From contig QIBA01000028.1 of assembly GCA_003225175.1 (NCBI GenBank), positions 97,944 to 161,943 of the forward strand: a stretch of 64,000 nt of DNA, in the 5' to 3' direction. The notes beneath the pieces were generated by a model that had not been told where the DNA came from, did not search any database, and saw only the letters and a program-made list of their open reading frames with translations. The translations under genes were made by a program, and so were the position numbers. The DNA comes from Acidobacteriota bacterium. Its GTDB lineage: Bacteria > Acidobacteriota > Terriglobia > Terriglobales > Acidobacteriaceae. Shown one piece after another: positions 41,674 through 50,627 of the stretch. Every line of letters starts with the position of its first letter. Within the stretch, counting starts at the first letter, position 1.

Positions 41674-42582
41674 ATGAAGACGGCTGTTCTACTGCTGGCT
41701 CACGGGACTCCAGACAATGTGTCGGAGATTCCCGAGTACATGCGCAATGTCACAGGCGGACGTCCAATTCCCGATTTGGTCATTCAGGAAGTCTCGCACC
41801 GGTACGGTTTGATCGGACATTCTCCGCTAACCGAGATCACCATGCATCAGGCGAGAATGCTTTCCGACGCACTGTCAATGCCGGTGTACGTGGGCATGCG
41901 CAATTGGAAGCCAGATATTCCAGAGGCAGTAAGAGCTATGCGAGCCGATGGCGTTGCCCATGTGGTGACGCTGTGTCTGGCTCCGCAGAATTCGCGTACC
42001 AGCGTTGGTCTCTACCGCAATGCGGCTTTCAAAGAGGCAGCCGGAATGGCAATCGACTTCGTGGATTCATGGCATGATCATCCCCGGCTCATTGAAGCGT
42101 TCGCAGATCGCTTGCAGGCTGCTCTCGCGAGAGTTGGCAGAGGGACTGTCGTTATCTTTACAGCCCACAGTGTTCCAGCGCGAACAATTTCGGAGGGAGA
42201 TCCCTATGAGCAGCAAGCTAAAGAGACGGCGGCACTCGTAGCGCGTGAGGCGGGGATACCTGATTCGCAATGGGTATTCGCGTTTCAGAGTCAGGGAATG
42301 TCTGGTGGTCCGTGGATTGGGCCGACTGTTGAAGATACCCTGCGGGGCTTGAAGGACGAAGGATATTCGCAGGCGTTGATTCAACCGGTGGGATTTGTTT
42401 GCGATCACGTCGAAGTGCTCTACGACATCGATATCGGATTCCGTAAGTACGGTTCCCAAATTGGTATTAAGACCTGGCGCACCGAGTCTCTCAATGACTC
42501 GCCAACATTCATCGCAGCCTTAGCCGATCTGGTGCGGAAGCGGCTGGAGCGGCACGCAGGCGCTTCCTACATTTCAGCCTAG
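41674..42582 (+). CDS. hemH: Ferrochelatase (coproporphyrin/protoporphyrin)
   Basis: Inserts iron into the porphyrin in the last or next-to-last step of haem synthesis. The 302-residue sequence has LLLAHGTPDNVSEIPEYMRN, VGMRNWKPDIPEAV, the catalytic histidine in IFTAHSVPARTI, SQGMSGGPWIGPTVEDTL and VGFVCDHVEVLYDID. Length is close to the Gram-positive-like forms, and whether it acts on coproporphyrin III cannot be decided from this. It begins two bases after hemE. A terminator hairpin shared with rpsA follows. Confidence 0.95.
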   Translation: MKTAVLLLAHGTPDNVSEIPEYMRNVTGGRPIPDLVIQEVSHRYGLIGHSPLTEITMHQARMLSDALSMPVYVGMRNWKPDIPEAVRAMRADGVAHVVTLCLAPQNSRTSVGLYRNAAFKEAAGMAIDFVDSWHDHPRLIEAFADRLQAALARVGRGTVVIFTAHSVPARTISEGDPYEQQAKETAALVAREAGIPDSQWVFAFQSQGMSGGPWIGPTVEDTLRGLKDEGYSQALIQPVGFVCDHVEVLYDIDIGFRKYGSQIGIKTWRTESLNDSPTFIAALADLVRKRLERHAGASYISA

Positions 42583-42623
42583 CCTCCAGTCCCCGCGTTC
42601 TCTCATCGCTGTCATGTTGCCGG

Positions 42624-42654
42624 CAAAAAATAAGGCCGCCATTCTGGCGGCCTT
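42624..42654 (-). terminator. Intrinsic terminator of rpsA (possibly also for hemH)
   Basis: Hairpin AAGGCCGCC / GGCGGCCTT with loop ATTCT. Read on the minus strand, the stem is followed by ATTTTTT, a classical rho-independent signal ~25 bases after the rpsA stop. It lies between convergent hemH and rpsA and might block read-through both ways. Confidence 0.85.
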
Positions 42655-42677
42655 CCATATTCAGGAGGGAGAGTTGC

Positions 42678-44618
42678 TCAATCTTGGTCGTTGCTGGCGC
42701 GCTTCCAGTTCATGATCTCGCCTAGCGTAGTAGTTGAACTTGAAACCGGCTGCTTATAGGCTTCAACATCCGCACGGCTGGCCTCCTCGCCGACGGCGCG
42801 CAGACTCAAACCGACCTTTTTCTCTTCCGGATTCATCTTGATGATCTTGAAGTCATGCTCCTGTCCAGGCTCGAGCTTAATCGGAGTGCCATGTGAATCG
42901 GTCGCCTCAGAGTTGTGGCAAAGCCCTTCAACTCCTTCGGAGATTTCGACAAATGCACCAAACTGAGCTGTGCGCAGCACCTTGCCATGAACCACATCGC
43001 CGAGACGGTGGGAAGCGAAGAATGTCTCCCATACATCGGGCTGCATCTGCTTGATGCCGAGTGACAAACGGCGATGCTCAGGCTCAATCGCAAGCACCTG
43101 CGCCTTCACCTTCTCGCCCTTCTTCAGGACTTCGGAGGGATGCTTCACGCGCTTGGTCCAGCTCAGATTGCTGACATGCACCAATCCATCGATGCCGTCT
43201 TCGATCTCGATGAAGGCACCGAAATCGGTAAGGTTGCGAACCTTGCCTTCGACTACGCTGCCGACCGGATATTTCTCGTGCAGCTGCTCCCACGGATTCT
43301 GCTCGAGCTGCTTGAGTCCAAGAGAAATGCGGCGCTCCGTGGGGTTCACGTTGAGCACAACGGTCTCAACTTCGTCTCCTGGCTTCACGATCTTCGATGG
43401 ATGCTTCATCCGCTTCGACCATGTCATTTCGCTTACGTGGACCAGACCTTCAATGCCTTGCTCCAGTTCTACGAAAGCTCCATAGTCGGTGACACTGAGA
43501 ACACGTCCCTTCACATGAGCGCCGATCGGATATCGTTCTGCAGCATCGAGCCACGGGTCAGGAGTGAGCTGCTTGAAGCCTAGAGAAACGCGCTGCTTCT
43601 CCTTATCGAACTTCAGAACCTTCACGTGGATCTCGTCGCCTACATTCACAAGATCACGGGGATGCGTGAGGCGTCCCCATGACATGTCGGTGATGTGCAG
43701 CAGGCCATCGAGCCCGCCGAGATCAACGAACGCACCGTAATCGGTGAGGTTCTTGACTGAACCGGTAAGAACAGCTCCTTCTTCCAAGTGCTCAAGTGTT
43801 TTGGAGCGTTTATCCGCCTGCTCTTCTTCCAGCAGTTGTTTACGCGAAACCACGATATTGCCGCGCTTTTTGTTCAGCTTGATTACGCGGACGTCAATCT
43901 CATGGCCTTTAAAGCCGTCGAGGTTGCGGACCGGCTTCAGATCAACCTGGGAACCCGGCAGGAATGCGCGCACGCCACCCACATCCACGGATAGACCACC
44001 CTTGACGCGATCGACCACATAGCCTTTGATCGTGCTCTTGTCGTTGTAAGCCTTCTCGATGTCTTCCCAAACGCGGACACGGGCTGCCTTCTCATGCGAC
44101 AGCAGGGCGTATCCTTCCTCTGTCTCACCGCGATCGCTGACCACGTCGATGCTGTCGCCCGGCTTGAAGCGCGGCTGGCCATCGCGTCCCATGACCTGGG
44201 CGATCGGTACCATGCCTTCGGACTTGGAGCCAACGTCCACGACAACATATTTGTCGGTCAGCTTTACCACGGTCCCTTTTTGGATATGGTCATCGGCGGG
44301 AGCGGCAGCTTCTGCGGCCGATTGCTCAGCCTCAAAGCTCTCCAGGGCAGCGGCGAAATCCATCTCCTCGCGTGGAGTCTCAGGCCCATGTTGAGCGCTG
44401 GTCTCATGCTCGGGAGCGGACGATTGTGGGTTTTCGGTGGCTAGTGCGGTGGTTTCAACAGTTTCGGTAGTCAGGGCTGTATTCTCGTGATTGGAATTTT
44501 GTGAGCTTCCAGGATGCGCGTTTACTGGCTGGGTCTCGTGGGAGGAAGTCTGCGTGCTTGCAGAGCCCTCTTCGACGATAGGGTTCAGGTCGCGGGCTGT
44601 GCTCTCTTCGAACAACAT
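42678..44618 (-). CDS. rpsA: 30S ribosomal protein S1
   Basis: RNA-binding ribosomal protein needed to start translation on structured mRNAs. It has 646 residues. An N-terminal region of ~110 residues rich in Ser, Thr, Gln and Glu precedes six S1 (OB-fold) repeats, e.g. KGTVVKLTDKYVVVDVG, TGSVKNLTDYGAFVDLG, KGRVLSVTDYGAFVELE, EGKVRNLTDFGAFIEIE and HGKVLRTAQFGAFVEIS, with SWxxRxxHP spacers. The N-terminal extension is longer than in Escherichia coli S1. Ribosome binding site GGAAGGACC. A near-consensus sigma-70 promoter precedes a leader of ~170 bases, and an intrinsic terminator follows. Confidence 0.95.
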   Translation of the reverse strand: MLFEESTARDLNPIVEEGSASTQTSSHETQPVNAHPGSSQNSNHENTALTTETVETTALATENPQSSAPEHETSAQHGPETPREEMDFAAALESFEAEQSAAEAAAPADDHIQKGTVVKLTDKYVVVDVGSKSEGMVPIAQVMGRDGQPRFKPGDSIDVVSDRGETEEGYALLSHEKAARVRVWEDIEKAYNDKSTIKGYVVDRVKGGLSVDVGGVRAFLPGSQVDLKPVRNLDGFKGHEIDVRVIKLNKKRGNIVVSRKQLLEEEQADKRSKTLEHLEEGAVLTGSVKNLTDYGAFVDLGGLDGLLHITDMSWGRLTHPRDLVNVGDEIHVKVLKFDKEKQRVSLGFKQLTPDPWLDAAERYPIGAHVKGRVLSVTDYGAFVELEQGIEGLVHVSEMTWSKRMKHPSKIVKPGDEVETVVLNVNPTERRISLGLKQLEQNPWEQLHEKYPVGSVVEGKVRNLTDFGAFIEIEDGIDGLVHVSNLSWTKRVKHPSEVLKKGEKVKAQVLAIEPEHRRLSLGIKQMQPDVWETFFASHRLGDVVHGKVLRTAQFGAFVEISEGVEGLCHNSEATDSHGTPIKLEPGQEHDFKIIKMNPEEKKVGLSLRAVGEEASRADVEAYKQPVSSSTTTLGEIMNWKRASNDQD

Positions 44619-44795
44619 GGTCCTTCCCGCTCACGCTACGGGAATCGTCCCGAAAAGACAGAGGGTGGTGCCCCGGCTGCCCGCATGAGCGGAGTGATGG
44701 CTGCATAAGCTCTCTTGTGTGTGGGCCCGTTCGGGCTAGAGGAAACTCTGCGGCCGGATCGATAGACAACGCTTCCGCTGCTGATCGATATTCTG

Positions 44796-44825
44796 ACTAT
44801 AGCAATCGCTCGGAGACAGTGTCAA
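44796..44825 (-). promoter_or_regulatory. Strong sigma-70 promoter for rpsA
   Basis: On the minus strand: -35 TTGACA, an 18-base spacer, an extended TGC and -10 TATAGT. This is the best promoter match in the window. Transcription would begin about 170 bases before the rpsA start, leaving room for a regulatory leader (S1 commonly controls its own translation). The ~350 bases between rpsA and the HIT gene hold nothing else I can identify. Confidence 0.75.
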
Positions 44826-44977
44826 ACCCCGCAAGCCCAAGTTGAACAGCGAGTTAAAGCTATTTTCGCGAACCCCAATGTAGCTCGTTTCAAGAGCACG
44901 TCAGAGAGACGCAGCAGCTGCGTCTTTAGCATGCTTTGGCGGTCCTCAAGAGACCCTCATCTATACTTGCCGCTCTT

Positions 44978-45466
44978 ATGGACTATCTCTGGACGCCCTG
45001 GCGATATGCCTACATCACAGGGGCAAACGAGGGCCAGGGCTGCGTCTTCTGCGACAAGCGTCATGATGGGGACGACCGCAAGGCCTGGATCGTACACCGA
45101 GGGAGCCATTGCTACATCTGCCTCAATGCCTTTCCCTACACGTCAGGCCATGTAATGCTAATCCCCTACGATCACCTCGACGAACTCCAAAAGCTTCCCC
45201 AAGGGGCAGCCCAAGAAATGATGGAATTGTGCCAGCGCACCGAGAAGGTCTTGCGGAACCTCTACCGCCCAGATGGTATCAATCTGGGAATGAACATCGG
45301 GGCAGCCGCTGGAGCCGGGGTGGCTGGGCACATTCATATGCATGTCCTTCCCCGCTGGATCGCTGACGCGAACTTCATGACGGTAGTCGCCGAAACACGA
45401 GTGCTGCCAGAGGCGCTCGATATAACCTGGGAACGGATGAAGAAGGAGTTTGAAAAGCAGCCATAG
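44978..45466 (+). CDS. HIT-family nucleotide hydrolase/phosphorylase (Ap4A-type)
   Basis: Histidine-triad protein of 162 residues acting on dinucleoside polyphosphates or related nucleotides. It begins MDYLWTPWRYAYITGANEGQ, carries a zinc pair (CVFC), the SHCYICLNAFPYTSGHVMLI segment and the catalytic triad GHIHMHVLPRW. The N-terminus and zinc pair resemble mycobacterial-type Ap4A phosphorylases. The ATG was chosen because the longer frame from 44936 adds 14 residues outside the family. The C-terminus meets a heptad hairpin directly after the stop. Confidence 0.9.
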   Translation: MDYLWTPWRYAYITGANEGQGCVFCDKRHDGDDRKAWIVHRGSHCYICLNAFPYTSGHVMLIPYDHLDELQKLPQGAAQEMMELCQRTEKVLRNLYRPDGINLGMNIGAAAGAGVAGHIHMHVLPRWIADANFMTVVAETRVLPEALDITWERMKKEFEKQP

Positions 45467-45469
45467 GCA

Positions 45470-45529
45470 GCGATTAGCGATAAGCAATTAGCTATAGGAG
45501 TTGCGATTTAGCTAATCGCTTATCGCCGC
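45470..45529. repeat. Heptad-repeat inverted pair
   Basis: Left arm (45470-45492): GCGATTA, GCGATAA, GCAATTA, GC. Right arm (45511-45529) on the minus strand: GCGGCGATAA, GCGATTA, GC. It lies between the TAG of the HIT gene (45466) and the TGA of carbonic anhydrase (45534-45532), leaving only three bases on the left side and two on the right. Confidence 0.88.
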
Positions 45530-45531
45530 TT

Positions 45532-46029
45532 TCAGGCAAACACTTCTTTCAATCGGCCCGTGTCCACGTCGTACACAAATCCACGTACAGTGATCTCTTT
45601 TTTCACCCAAGGATGCGATTTCAGCTTCTCGAGCTGTTTGCGGACATTTTCTTCCGGCTTCTTGAACGCGTAGAACCGCTCGGGGGAAAGGCTTGCCGTG
45701 CCGGCGTGGCGTTCGATCATTCCGCGCAGCTCATCCTCCGTAGAGCGCATGAGACCGCAGTCTGTGTGATTGATCACCATGAACTCCTCTGTCCCCAGCA
45801 GGTAATGCGAGATTAGAAGCGAGCGTAGGGCATCCTCTGTGACGATTCCACCGGCGTTGCGAATGATGTGCGCATCGCCGTCGTCGAGGCCGAGCGTTGT
45901 CTTGGTTAGGCGAGTGTCCATGCATGTAACGACGGCGAGCCGCCTCGTCGGACGTGGTGAGAGGTGGCGCGCCGTGTGCTTCTGCGCGTACTTCTCATTA
46001 GCGAGCAGGACTTCGTCGATCGTAGACAT
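45532..46029 (-). CDS. Beta-type carbonic anhydrase
   Basis: Zinc enzyme of 165 residues interconverting CO2 and bicarbonate. Zinc ligands are the cysteine with its Asp/Arg dyad in VTCMDTRLT, and the His and Cys in INHTDCGLMRST. RNAGGIVTEDALRSL is diagnostic. It is a short form without extra N-terminal helices, as in type-II-like bacterial enzymes. It converges on the HIT gene with only a heptad hairpin between them. Confidence 0.93.
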   Translation of the reverse strand: MSTIDEVLLANEKYAQKHTARHLSPRPTRRLAVVTCMDTRLTKTTLGLDDGDAHIIRNAGGIVTEDALRSLLISHYLLGTEEFMVINHTDCGLMRSTEDELRGMIERHAGTASLSPERFYAFKKPEENVRKQLEKLKSHPWVKKEITVRGFVYDVDTGRLKEVFA

Positions 46030-46044
46030 GAGCTCCTGATCTTT

Positions 46045-46185
46045 GTCATTCCGAGCGGATGCTCAGGCGTGCAGTTCGCGTGAGCAGGAGAGAGGAATCC
46101 CTATTGTGACCAAGATGAAGGCATCAACGAGAAGCATCGCAACTATAGGGATTCCTCACGCCAACAGCAGGCGTTTCGGAATGAC
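46045..46185. repeat. TCATTCCGAGC / GAGGAATCCC inverted-repeat element, copy 2
   Basis: Same ends as the copy at 10875: GTCATTCCGAGC and GAGGAATCCCTA at left, TAGGGATTCCTCACG and CGGAATGAC at right, with a longer centre. It occupies the space between der (minus) and the carbonic anhydrase gene (minus). Confidence 0.82.
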
Positions 46186-46197
46186 CAATAAAAAAAG

Positions 46198-47589
46198 TCA
46201 CTTCTTCTCTTTCCCGCGAGCCTTGATCCAAATCGGCGTTCCTTCAAACCCAAACGCGCGCCGAATTTGATTTTCGAGGAAGCGCTGATAAGAGAAATGC
46301 AGCTTTCCGGGACGATTCGTGAATGCCACGAACGTCGGAGGAGATACTGACACCTGAGTCAGGTACTGGATTCTCATCTTGTATCCCGGTGATGACGCGC
46401 GGTCGAAGTCAACTGACTTGAGAAAACGGTTCATTTCTCCCGTAGTGATTCGCTTGCGGCGTTCTTGCGCGACGCGTTCTATCGCAGTGAAGACTCGATC
46501 AACATTCTTGCCGCTGGTTGCCGAAATAAACAGCACCGGAGCGTAGCTCAGATACTTCAGCACAGTACGCAGCTGTTTCTCGAACAACTCCTGATCGGCG
46601 GCAGGCTTGCCATCCTGACGCTGTGAGCCGACCAAATCCCACTTGTTCACGACAATCACCACCGAGCGCCCGCTCTCATGCGCGTATCCACCGATCGTCG
46701 CATCGAGTGCGGTGACTCCTTCAATGGCATCGATCACCAGCAGAGCAACATCTGCAGCTTCGAGATGCTTGCGCGCCATCACCACGGAGAGCTTCTCCGC
46801 CATCAGTCTGGTTTTGCCTTTGCGGCGGATACCGGCAGTGTCGATGAAGCGATAACTCTGTTCGTCCCGCTCTACGACTTCATCCACAGCGTCGCGCGTG
46901 GTGCCGGCAATTGGAGACACGATAGCTCGCGACGTACCGGTGAGCTGATTCAGCAATGTCGACTTGCCGACGTTGGGTCTGCCGATAATTGCAATTTTCG
47001 TCTCTGCCGGCTCTTGTCGCCGAGGCTGTTCCACTTCTGTTTCGGCCGGGATAGACACAGCCGAGGGCGGCTGTGCCACACTCGTTTCCGCCAGCTGGGC
47101 CGAGGCCGGCATCAACTCAAGTGCGGCGTCCAGAAACTCGCCCAGGCCATTTCCATGCTCTGCTGAGACAGGAAAAACATTCTTGATGCCGAGCCGGCGG
47201 AATTCTTCCGCTCCTGCTTCCAGCTTGGGAGAATCGATTTTGTTGACCGCAAGCATTACGGGCTTGCCGCTGCGGATGAGCAATCGCGCCAGCTCTATAT
47301 CGGGAGAGGCCAGTTCAGTACGACCATCCACCACCATCGCGATCACGTCCGCTTGTTCAAACGCCACCCGTGCCTGCCGATAAATCTCAGAGGGAATCAG
47401 TTGCTTGTCATCAGGAATGATTCCGCCGGTATCGACGACTTCGATTTCGCGGCCATTCCATTGGGCTTTGCCGTACAGGCGATCGCGTGTGATTCCCGGC
47501 TCATCTCCGACGATGGATCGTCTCCTGCCGATCAGACGGTTGAAAAGAGTGCTCTTGCCGACGTTAGGACGTCCGACAATCGCCAGCAT
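46198..47589 (-). CDS. der: GTPase Der (EngA), 50S ribosome assembly
   Basis: Double-GTPase acting in maturation of the large ribosomal subunit. Domain 1: GRPNVGKSTLFNRLIG, DTGG, NKID. Domain 2: GRPNVGKSTLLNQLTG, DTAGIRRKG, VVNKWDLVG. The KH-like domain follows (RIQYLTQVSVSPPTFVAFTN). The ATG giving MLAIVGRPNVGKS (463 residues) matches the family N-terminus; the frame is open another 31 codons to TTG codons at 47682. A linker of about 35 residues between the two GTPase domains is Pro/Glu/Ala-rich. It is divergent from the DinG-type helicase gene. Confidence 0.94.
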   Translation of the reverse strand: MLAIVGRPNVGKSTLFNRLIGRRRSIVGDEPGITRDRLYGKAQWNGREIEVVDTGGIIPDDKQLIPSEIYRQARVAFEQADVIAMVVDGRTELASPDIELARLLIRSGKPVMLAVNKIDSPKLEAGAEEFRRLGIKNVFPVSAEHGNGLGEFLDAALELMPASAQLAETSVAQPPSAVSIPAETEVEQPRRQEPAETKIAIIGRPNVGKSTLLNQLTGTSRAIVSPIAGTTRDAVDEVVERDEQSYRFIDTAGIRRKGKTRLMAEKLSVVMARKHLEAADVALLVIDAIEGVTALDATIGGYAHESGRSVVIVVNKWDLVGSQRQDGKPAADQELFEKQLRTVLKYLSYAPVLFISATSGKNVDRVFTAIERVAQERRKRITTGEMNRFLKSVDFDRASSPGYKMRIQYLTQVSVSPPTFVAFTNRPGKLHFSYQRFLENQIRRAFGFEGTPIWIKARGKEKK

Positions 47590-47735
47590 GGGCGTGTGCT
47601 TCTCGGCTGTGGCACGCCGGTGATTAAGCAAGTTGGGGGAAGACTTAGGCAATGACTTTGATTTCGCGGAGAGTTGCAACAACCAAGTTATTATAGAGAC
47701 TCGCTCCGCGATGCTCGTGCGCGGCCCGGGCTCCC

Positions 47736-49760
47736 TTGTCTTCTGTTCCTCAAAATGCGATTGCGCCGCAGCCGGCTCGAGTTACAGGCTCGCTGCATTC
47801 ATTCTTCGCTCCCGGAGGAGCACTTTCCCGCTGCCATCCTGCATACGAGTTCCGGCGGGGACAGCTCCAGATGGCCGAAGCGGTCGAGCAGGCGATTAAC
47901 GACAAACGACACCTGCTCGTCGAAGCCGGCACCGGAACGGGCAAGACGCTCGCCTATCTGCTGCCAGCGATTCGTTCCGGCAAACGTGTAATCGTCTCGA
48001 CGGGCACGAAGAATTTGCAGGAGCAGCTCTTCTATAAAGATGTTCCTTTTCTGGAACAAGTTTTGTTCCCCGGAGCGGCCGTTGAAGGTAAGCTGCGCGT
48101 CTGTTACATGAAAGGACGCAATAATTATCTCTGTCGGCAAAAGCTCTATGACCTCAAAAATCAGCCGATCCTCCGGGAACTCGCCGAGGTCGAGCAGTAC
48201 CAGGCCATTGCGGAATGGGAACAGCATACCGAGACGGGTGACCGCGCGGAGATCGCGGGCCTGCCTGAATCGAGCGCTCTCTGGCACAAAATTGACGCTC
48301 GCTCAGATGCGTGCACGGGGCAGAAGTGCCCGCAATTCAATCGCTGCTTCATTACCGAGATGCGCCGTCGCGCGCTCGAAAGCGATATCGTTATCGTTAA
48401 CCATCATCTTTTCTTCGCAGATCTGGCCATCAAGCGGGCCACCGATGAAGCGCCGGATGTCGGAGTACTTCCCGAAGCCGGAATCGTGATCTTCGACGAA
48501 GCCCACGAGCTGGAAGAAGTGGCCGGCAGCTACTTCGGAGTCTCGGTAAGCAATTTGCGTCTCGACGAACTCGCGCGCGACGTCGAGACAATGCTACGCC
48601 AGCGCCAGACGCTACCGGCGGCGGTTGCCACGGCCTGCAACAACCTGCGTGAGCGTTCTCAATTCTTTTTTGGACTAATCCCTTGCGGTGAAGGCCGCTT
48701 TGCTTTTAACAATCGCGAGGGATTTCTCGAAGAGAACGGCGACGAATATATCTCCGTCTTAAATGCGTTTACGCGCCTCGCGGCCGAGCTCGAACGCATC
48801 GAGCAAAAGCCGGAAGAATTGTTCCAATTCATGCGGCGCGCAGAGGAGCTTAAGGTCCAGCTCTCGTTCATTCTGGAATCCAAAGATCGCAACACCGTCT
48901 TCTGGATCGAACGCCGCGGTGGACGCGGGCGATCCGGCGCCAAAATCGTCTCGTTGCAAGCAACTCCCATCGACGTTTCTCAGCTGCTGCGTCAAACGCT
49001 ATTTGAGAATCTGGATACTGCTGTTCTCACCTCGGCGACGCTGGCTGTGAGCAATGGCTTCGAATATATCCAGCGACGACTGGGACTCGACCACGCGCGC
49101 GCGCTGATCGTGCCCTCCCATTTCGACTATTCGCGTCAGGCGGTGCTCTACGTGCCTCCGGATCTTCCCGATCCTCGCAGCGATCAGTTTGCTCCACGAG
49201 CAGCGCAGGTGATGCGTCGCGTGCTCGAAGTCACACAAGGCCGCGCCTTCTGTCTATTCACCAGCTACTCGCAAATGCACGACATCTACGAACGTCTGCT
49301 AGGCGAGCTCGAATATCCCATGCTCATCCAGGGCTCAGCGCCCCGCAGCGCGTTGCTCGAAGAGTTCCGCACCACTCCGAATGCGACCCTCTTCGCAACT
49401 TCATCGTTCTGGCAGGGAGTGGACGTACAGGGCGAGCAGCTTAGCTGCGTGATTATCGACCGACTTCCTTTTGCTGTGCCCAATGATCCAGTAGTCGCAG
49501 CTCGCGTCGCAGCGATTGCTGCTGATGGTGGCAATCCGTTTATGGAGTACCAGGTTCCCGGAGCAGTGATCACGTTAAAGCAGGGATTTGGCCGTTTGAT
49601 TCGTTCCCTTCATGATCGCGGCGTTCTGGTACTGCTGGACAATCGCATCCACCGCCAGCGCTATGGGCGGGTGTTCCTCGAAAGCCTGCCGAAGTACGGA
49701 ATGGCGAATGGACTCGAAGACGTCGAACAGTTCTTTCATGATGAATCCGTCTCATCATGA
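47736..49760 (+). CDS. DinG/XPD-family ATP-dependent DNA helicase with iron-sulfur cluster
   Basis: Superfamily 2 5'-3' helicase of 674 residues. Motif I: VEAGTGTGKTLAYLLPAI. The four cluster cysteines lie in NNYLCRQ and ACTGQKCPQFNRC. The DEAH box is IVIFDEAHELEEVAGSY. Motif III is DTAVLTSATLAV. Motif VI is KQGFGRLIRSLHDRG, with VLLDNRI following. It unwinds DNA flaps, R-loops or G-quadruplexes in repair. Start TTG, in a 50-base divergent space with der. A tiny membrane-protein gene follows with no gap. Confidence 0.93.
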   Translation: MSSVPQNAIAPQPARVTGSLHSFFAPGGALSRCHPAYEFRRGQLQMAEAVEQAINDKRHLLVEAGTGTGKTLAYLLPAIRSGKRVIVSTGTKNLQEQLFYKDVPFLEQVLFPGAAVEGKLRVCYMKGRNNYLCRQKLYDLKNQPILRELAEVEQYQAIAEWEQHTETGDRAEIAGLPESSALWHKIDARSDACTGQKCPQFNRCFITEMRRRALESDIVIVNHHLFFADLAIKRATDEAPDVGVLPEAGIVIFDEAHELEEVAGSYFGVSVSNLRLDELARDVETMLRQRQTLPAAVATACNNLRERSQFFFGLIPCGEGRFAFNNREGFLEENGDEYISVLNAFTRLAAELERIEQKPEELFQFMRRAEELKVQLSFILESKDRNTVFWIERRGGRGRSGAKIVSLQATPIDVSQLLRQTLFENLDTAVLTSATLAVSNGFEYIQRRLGLDHARALIVPSHFDYSRQAVLYVPPDLPDPRSDQFAPRAAQVMRRVLEVTQGRAFCLFTSYSQMHDIYERLLGELEYPMLIQGSAPRSALLEEFRTTPNATLFATSSFWQGVDVQGEQLSCVIIDRLPFAVPNDPVVAARVAAIAADGGNPFMEYQVPGAVITLKQGFGRLIRSLHDRGVLVLLDNRIHRQRYGRVFLESLPKYGMANGLEDVEQFFHDESVSS

Positions 49761-50051
49761 GTGCGATTCATTATCGTAATGGGGAGCATCGCTACAATCC
49801 TTGCAGTGAGCTTCCTCACCAAAGTTCGCCTCCTCTGGACCGCCTGCATCGCCCTCTTCATCTCTGCTGTCGTCGGTATGCGTTGGGGAGCGCAGATTAG
49901 CATCGCGATGCTGCCCAAGCCGCAGCGAGCCTTTGCCGATGCGGAATTACTGCGCAGCCTATGGGTTACACGCAGCATCTTTCTTCTTATCCTGGCTGCC
50001 GCCTGCGGCCTGCTCGGGATCTACTACAGCCTTCGCGCCAGCGAGCGCTAA
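49761..50051 (+). CDS. Small membrane protein (96 residues)
   Basis: Begins immediately after the helicase TGA with GTG and reads MRFIIVMGSIATILAVSFLT. Three hydrophobic helices are predicted by eye (~2-20, ~27-47, ~70-88), separated by short basic or polar loops, ending YYSLRASER. No known domain. The zero-base spacing indicates co-transcription with the helicase, but that need not mean a shared function. Confidence 0.6.
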   Translation: MRFIIVMGSIATILAVSFLTKVRLLWTACIALFISAVVGMRWGAQISIAMLPKPQRAFADAELLRSLWVTRSIFLLILAAACGLLGIYYSLRASER

Positions 50052-50171
50052 GCGCCTGCAAAATCCTCGCGATACAATAGACACAAGTCCTCTGATTGGC
50101 TGTAAAAGCCTTTTGGCGCCGGAAACCTAATTCCTGCATTTATCTCTCTGCGAGGACAATTCTGAGGAAGC

Positions 50172-50549
50172 ATGTACGAAGTTACTGTTGAAGACAGCTT
50201 TGCCGCGGGACACTACCTGCGCAATTACCGTGGGAAATGCGAGAACCCGCACGGCCATAATTACAAGGTGCGTATCACGCTGCAAGGCCGCGAACTCGAT
50301 CAGGCCGGGCTGCTGCTCGATTTCAAGGAGCTGAAAATGGTGATGAAGCCAGTGATCGAGCGGCTCGATCATCGCATGATCAACGACGTGGCTCCGTTCA
50401 CTACGCTGAATCCTTCGGCCGAGAATCTGGCAAAATTTTTCTTCGACGAGACTAACGTTACTCTTAAGAGCTCAACCTCAGGCCGCGTCAGCGTAAAGCA
50501 AGTGACCATCTGGGAGACGGATACGACGACAGCGAAGTATTCGGAGTAA
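50172..50549 (+). CDS. queD: 6-carboxy-5,6,7,8-tetrahydropterin synthase
   Basis: Converts dihydroneopterin triphosphate to 6-carboxytetrahydropterin, the second step of 7-deazaguanine/queuosine synthesis. In 125 residues it has the zinc histidines in FAAGHYL and NPHGHNYKV, the catalytic cysteine in RGKCENPHGH, and a C-terminal VKQVTIWETDT. Length is normal. The 120 bases ahead have a weak purine tract (TGAGGAAGC) as ribosome binding site, and I found no convincing preQ1 riboswitch. QueE follows after a heptad hairpin. Confidence 0.95.
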   Translation: MYEVTVEDSFAAGHYLRNYRGKCENPHGHNYKVRITLQGRELDQAGLLLDFKELKMVMKPVIERLDHRMINDVAPFTTLNPSAENLAKFFFDETNVTLKSSTSGRVSVKQVTIWETDTTTAKYSE

Positions 50550-50552
50550 ATA

Positions 50553-50623
50553 GCAACAAGCAATAAGCGATTGGCATAAGGAGAGAAAACCGAGCCCCGC
50601 TGTTGCTTATCGCTTATTGCCGC
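50553..50623. repeat. Heptad-repeat inverted pair between queD and queE
   Basis: Left arm (50553-50575): GCAACAA, GCAATAA, GCGATTG, GC. Right arm (50603-50623) on the minus strand: GCGGCAATAA, GCGATAA, GCAAC. It begins three bases after the queD TAA and ends four bases before the queE ATG, so an mRNA hairpin would sit directly in front of queE and no ribosome binding site remains visible. Confidence 0.87.
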
Positions 50624-50627
50624 TTTC

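Noticed and set aside
50052..50171. Possible preQ1 riboswitch ahead of queD
   Set aside because: I looked for a C-rich hairpin loop and the A-rich tail with a pseudoknot before the ribosome binding site and did not find a convincing match.
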